35,930 bases of DNA. Origin: Bacteroidales bacterium (lineage in GTDB: Bacteria > Bacteroidota > Bacteroidia > Bacteroidales > WCHB1-69). Within the stretch, counting starts at the first letter, position 1, and the number at the start of each line of letters is the position of its first letter. A program made the position numbers and the translations under genes. The notes under the pieces are model-generated. The model saw nothing but the letters and a program-made list of their open reading frames with translations. It did no database searches and was not told the DNA's origin. The DNA is taken from contig JALNYF010000017.1 in assembly GCA_023229985.1 (NCBI GenBank), positions 1 to 35,930 of the forward strand, in the 5' to 3' direction. Below, in pieces: positions 33,281-35,930 of the stretch.

Positions 33281-33478
33281 ATGCCAAAAATTAAAACAAA
33301 AGCCGCTGCTAAGAAGAGATTTACCTTAACAGGCACCGGAAAAGTGAAAAGACATCATGCGTATCACAGCCACATTCTTACGAAGAAAAGTACAAAAAGA
33401 AAACGTAACTTGGCTTACAGCGCAATTGCCGACAAAACTTTAGAACGCACCATCAAGCAAATGCTTGGAGGCTGCTAA
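33281..33478 (+). CDS. rpmI: 50S ribosomal protein L35
   Basis: A 65-residue basic protein of normal length with the L35 signature MPKIKTKAAAKKRFTLTGTG, then KVKRHHAYHSHILTKKSTKRKRNL. It is part of the large ribosomal subunit. It lies 45 bases after infC and 84 bases before rplT, in the conserved infC-rpmI-rplT order. A GGAG at 33275-33278 is only two bases from the ATG, too close for a good ribosome-binding site. Confidence 0.97.
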   Translation: MPKIKTKAAAKKRFTLTGTGKVKRHHAYHSHILTKKSTKRKRNLAYSAIADKTLERTIKQMLGGC

Positions 33479-33550
33479 AAAATTTATTTATTAACTTTAC
33501 TGTCAGCACATTAAGAGTTTTTAAATTAAAACCGCTGAAGTAATAAAAGA

Positions 33551-33565
33551 AAGGAGATTATAATG
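33551..33565 (+). promoter_or_regulatory. Strong Shine-Dalgarno sequence of rplT
   Basis: AAGGAG at 33551-33556 lies six bases before the ATG at 33563. It is one of only two well-spaced strong Shine-Dalgarno sequences I found before genes in this window, the other being infC. Confidence 0.7.
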
Positions 33566-33907
33566 TCAAGATCAGTCAATCACGTTGCTTCAAAAGCAAG
33601 AAGAAAAAAGATTTTGAAACGTACCAAAGGTTACTTTGGAAAACGTAAAAACGTCTGGACAGTCGCGAAAAACACATGGGAAAAAGGTCAACAATACGCC
33701 TATCGCGACCGTAAAGCCAAAAAAAGAGCATTCAGAAGTTTATGGATTACCCGTATTAACGCGGGCGTTCGCGAATATGGCTTATCCTACTCTGCTTTTA
33801 TGGGCAGATTAGCCAAGAAGGACGTTGCCTTAAACCGCAAAGCCCTCGCCGACCTCGCAATGAACAATCCTGAGGCATTCAAAGCAATCGTTGATTTAGT
33901 AAAATAA
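33563..33907 (+). CDS. rplT: 50S ribosomal protein L20
   Basis: A 114-residue basic protein of normal length that binds 23S rRNA early in 50S assembly. The family start MSRSVNHVASKARRKKILKR is followed by TKGYFGKRKNVWTVAKN, YRDRKAKKRAFRSLWITRIN and GLSYSAFMGRL. In other bacteria L20 represses its own operon by binding the mRNA; no classical L20 pseudoknot could be identified by eye in the 84-base gap before it. A terminator hairpin follows at 33951. Confidence 0.97.
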   Translation: MSRSVNHVASKARRKKILKRTKGYFGKRKNVWTVAKNTWEKGQQYAYRDRKAKKRAFRSLWITRINAGVREYGLSYSAFMGRLAKKDVALNRKALADLAMNNPEAFKAIVDLVK

Positions 33908-33950
33908 CTCAACTCTGCAAACATTTTATAAAAGAGTTTGTTGCAATATT

Positions 33951-33980
33951 AAAAGCCACCCATTTCAGGTGGCTTTTATT
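33951..33980 (+). terminator. Rho-independent terminator of the infC-rpmI-rplT operon
   Basis: A perfect 10-bp stem AAAAGCCACC / GGTGGCTTTT (33951-33960 and 33968-33977) with a 7-base loop ends in a T-rich stretch, 43 bases after the rplT stop. It separates the ribosomal protein operon from sufS. Confidence 0.88.
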
Positions 33981-34011
33981 TCAATATCAAAATCCATTTA
34001 ATCCTGAAAAA

Positions 34012-35214
34012 ATGAATAGAAACGATTTCCCCATTTTAGACCAACAAATTAACGGGCAACCGCTCGTCTATTTCGACAACGCCGCGACCACCCAAAAACC
34101 GGAAGTTGTGATTCAGGCTCTTGCCGATTATTATCGTTCTATCAATAGCAATATCCACCGCGGGGTCCACTATTTAAGCCAAAAAGCAACCCAAGAATTC
34201 GAAATTGCGCGCCAAACCATCCAACACTTTATCAATGCCCCTTCCCACCAAGAAGTGATCTTTACCCGCGGTACCACCGAATCCATCAACCTCATTGCCT
34301 CCTCTTTCGGTCACACCTTCCTGCATGAAAACGACGAGGTACTGATTTCCGAAATGGAACATCACGCCAATATCGTTCCTTGGCAAATGATTTGCGATGA
34401 AAAAAAAGCAAAATTGGTCGTCGCTGCTTTCGATGAAACCGGAACCCTCGATATGAACGACTTTCAACAAAAATTATCACCTAAAACCAAAATCGTTGCT
34501 ATCTCACATGTTTCCAATACTTTAGGAACTATCAACCCTATCAAACAAATCATTGAACTTGCCCACGCACAAGGCACCCCCGTCATGATTGACGGCGCAC
34601 AAGCCGTTTCACACCTGAAAGTAGATGTGCAAGACTTGGACTGCGACTTCTACTGCTTCTCCGGTCACAAAATGTACGCCCCCATGGGAATTGGCGTAAT
34701 GTACGGAAAAGCCCAATGGCTCAATGCAATGCCCCCCTACCAAGGCGGCGGTGAAATGATTAAAAACGTTACTTTCGAGAAAACAACCTACAACGAACTG
34801 CCCTTCAAATTCGAAGCCGGAACCCCGGCAGTCGGAGACGTCATCGGACTGAAAACCGCCATCAACTACATTAATTCCATCGGAATTGAAAACATCGCTC
34901 AATGCGAAAACGAACTCCTGCAGTACGCCACCCAACAATTACAAAACATTGACGGCGTAACCATTATCGGAACAGCAGAACATAAAACATCTATTATCTC
35001 ATTCATAATGAAAGATATACATCATTATGATGCCGGCTTTATCATTGACAAAATGGGCGTTGCCGTCCGAACCGGTCATCATTGCACTCAACCCATTATG
35101 GATAAATTGAAAATCACCGGGACCATTCGCGCATCGTTTGCCTTCTATAACACCCGCGAAGAAATTGACCAACTCGTCCGCGCCATCTTCAAAACCAAAG
35201 AAATGCTGAGTTAG
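34012..35214 (+). CDS. sufS: SufS-type cysteine desulfurase
   Basis: A 400-residue PLP enzyme of the group II (SufS/CsdA) type that takes sulfur from cysteine for iron-sulfur cluster assembly. It opens with YFDNAATTQKPEVVI, then SNIHRGVHYLSQ, FTRGTTESINLIA, EMEHHANIVPWQ and DGAQAVSHLKVDV. K220 in FSGHKMYAPMGIG binds PLP, and C358 in RTGHHCTQPIMDKL is the persulfide-forming cysteine within the short group II loop. No other suf genes lie in the window on either side, although sufB, sufC and sufD usually accompany it. No promoter box could be recognised in the gap after the rplT terminator. Confidence 0.95.
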   Translation: MNRNDFPILDQQINGQPLVYFDNAATTQKPEVVIQALADYYRSINSNIHRGVHYLSQKATQEFEIARQTIQHFINAPSHQEVIFTRGTTESINLIASSFGHTFLHENDEVLISEMEHHANIVPWQMICDEKKAKLVVAAFDETGTLDMNDFQQKLSPKTKIVAISHVSNTLGTINPIKQIIELAHAQGTPVMIDGAQAVSHLKVDVQDLDCDFYCFSGHKMYAPMGIGVMYGKAQWLNAMPPYQGGGEMIKNVTFEKTTYNELPFKFEAGTPAVGDVIGLKTAINYINSIGIENIAQCENELLQYATQQLQNIDGVTIIGTAEHKTSIISFIMKDIHHYDAGFIIDKMGVAVRTGHHCTQPIMDKLKITGTIRASFAFYNTREEIDQLVRAIFKTKEMLS

Positions 35215-35328
35215 TTCTTCCTAATCATTATTCATTGAAAAAAATTATCAATTCACTGAAACGGAATCATCATTAATGAACTACTCCTTTTATATATTGT
35301 TCTTTTCTTATTCGTAAAATTATCATCA

Positions 35329-35930
35329 ATGAAAAAGATTTTCGCCATAATTATCATATTATACTCATTTTCAGCAAGTTGCCAAACCCTACAACTATCA
35401 TTAAAAGAGTGTCTTCGATACGCAGACGAAAATAACCTTGACATTCAAAGCTCAGCCCTTGACGTTTCGAATTCTCAGATACAACTATCTCAATCGAAAT
35501 TGCTCATGTCCCCAACTATTTCGGCAAGCGCGAGCCAGAATTTCGGTTATTCACACAATTCCATTAACGGCGGGTTCAATTTGGGTGGGAACTACGGAAT
35601 CAACGCCGGAATTACTTTATTTAATGGTCTGAACACTTATAACACAATCAAACAAAATCAATTACGTGTTTCGCAAGCACAGTGGCAAGTGGAGCAACGC
35701 AAAAACCAACTTCACATTCAAATCATTCAGGCATACCTGACAGTTCTGATGAATCAGGAATTATTGACCTATCAACAGAATGTACTCACTTCCAGTCGCG
35801 AGCAACTGATTGAAGGAGAGCATCAATACAAAGTGGGACAAATCTTGGAAAGCGATTTTATTCTATTAAAATCTCAATATTTCACCGATTCGCTGAACAT
35901 TGAAAATACGCAGCTCTCTATCTCAAACGA
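35329..35930 (+). CDS. TolC-family outer-membrane protein (5' part, runs off the window)
   Basis: The reading frame opens at ATG 35329 and is still open at the window end, giving about 200 residues. A signal peptide (KKIFAIIIILYSFSAS) is followed by LQLSLKECLRYADENNLDIQ, the usual start of the TolC helical repeat. Then come PTISASASQNFGYSHNS, NAGITLFNGLNTYNTIKQNQL, IQIIQAYLTVLMNQELL, and GEHQYKVGQILESDFILLKSQ. It is of the type that forms the outer-membrane channel of RND or ABC export systems, and its partners are probably encoded just beyond the window. It is a different protein from the TolC-like one at 14470. Confidence 0.88.
   Translation, partial: MKKIFAIIIILYSFSASCQTLQLSLKECLRYADENNLDIQSSALDVSNSQIQLSQSKLLMSPTISASASQNFGYSHNSINGGFNLGGNYGINAGITLFNGLNTYNTIKQNQLRVSQAQWQVEQRKNQLHIQIIQAYLTVLMNQELLTYQQNVLTSSREQLIEGEHQYKVGQILESDFILLKSQYFTDSLNIENTQLSISN

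Overview
The window reads as a chromosomal segment of a member of Bacteroidota, most likely order Bacteroidales. The evidence is: promoters of the Bacteroidota type (-7 box TAnnTTTG, one with a TTTG -33 box at the right spacing); almost no Shine-Dalgarno sequences before genes; two proteins with C-terminal type IX secretion (T9SS) sorting domains; a secreted gingipain-family (C25) protease; and house-keeping proteins with familiar Bacteroidota features. The genus cannot be named from the sequence. The DNA is moderately AT-rich and I see no prophage, integrase, CRISPR array or rRNA. The only mobile-element trace is a dead IS200-like/REP-associated transposase at the left edge, with palindromic repeats beside it.

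Layout. 88-590: transposase remnant and REP-like repeats. 619-6021 (minus strand): a compact run ppiase lipoprotein - pheS - mreC - mreD - tpiA - asnS. 6357-21728 (plus strand): an acidic TPR protein, a 2220-residue C25 protease with five two-domain repeat modules and a T9SS signal, a TolC-family outer-membrane protein, a TlpA-like thioredoxin protein, a GH20-type hexosaminidase, tadA, a beta-barrel protein and a DUF2148 protein. 21754-24440 (minus strand): beta-barrel protein, PHP-family histidinol-phosphatase and M28 peptidase. 24721-29667 (plus strand): moxR ATPase, DUF58 protein, a secreted peptidylarginine deiminase-like protein and folC. 29770-32142: a membrane-anchored helix-hairpin-helix protein and a lipoprotein esterase. 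32375-32458: tRNA-Leu(GAG), minus strand, with a hairpin terminator. 32675-33907: infC-rpmI-rplT. 34012-35930: sufS and the first 200 codons of another TolC-family gene.

Most interesting content. The gene at 26609-28348 encodes a close full-length homologue of Porphyromonas gingivalis peptidylarginine deiminase (PPAD), not an ordinary agmatine deiminase. It keeps the catalytic Asp, His-x-Asp, Asn and Cys and both arginines (R157, R159) that in PPAD hold the free carboxylate of a C-terminal arginine, followed by the Ig-like domain and a T9SS sorting domain. A gingipain-family protease lies 12 kb away on the same strand. In P. gingivalis gingipains expose C-terminal arginines that PPAD citrullinates, so both halves of such a system may be present here; that functional link is inference.

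A second theme is translation initiation. Among the gene starts inspected only infC and rplT carry a strong, correctly spaced Shine-Dalgarno sequence. infC also appears to start at ATC, the type of rare start codon used for IF3 autoregulation in other bacteria.
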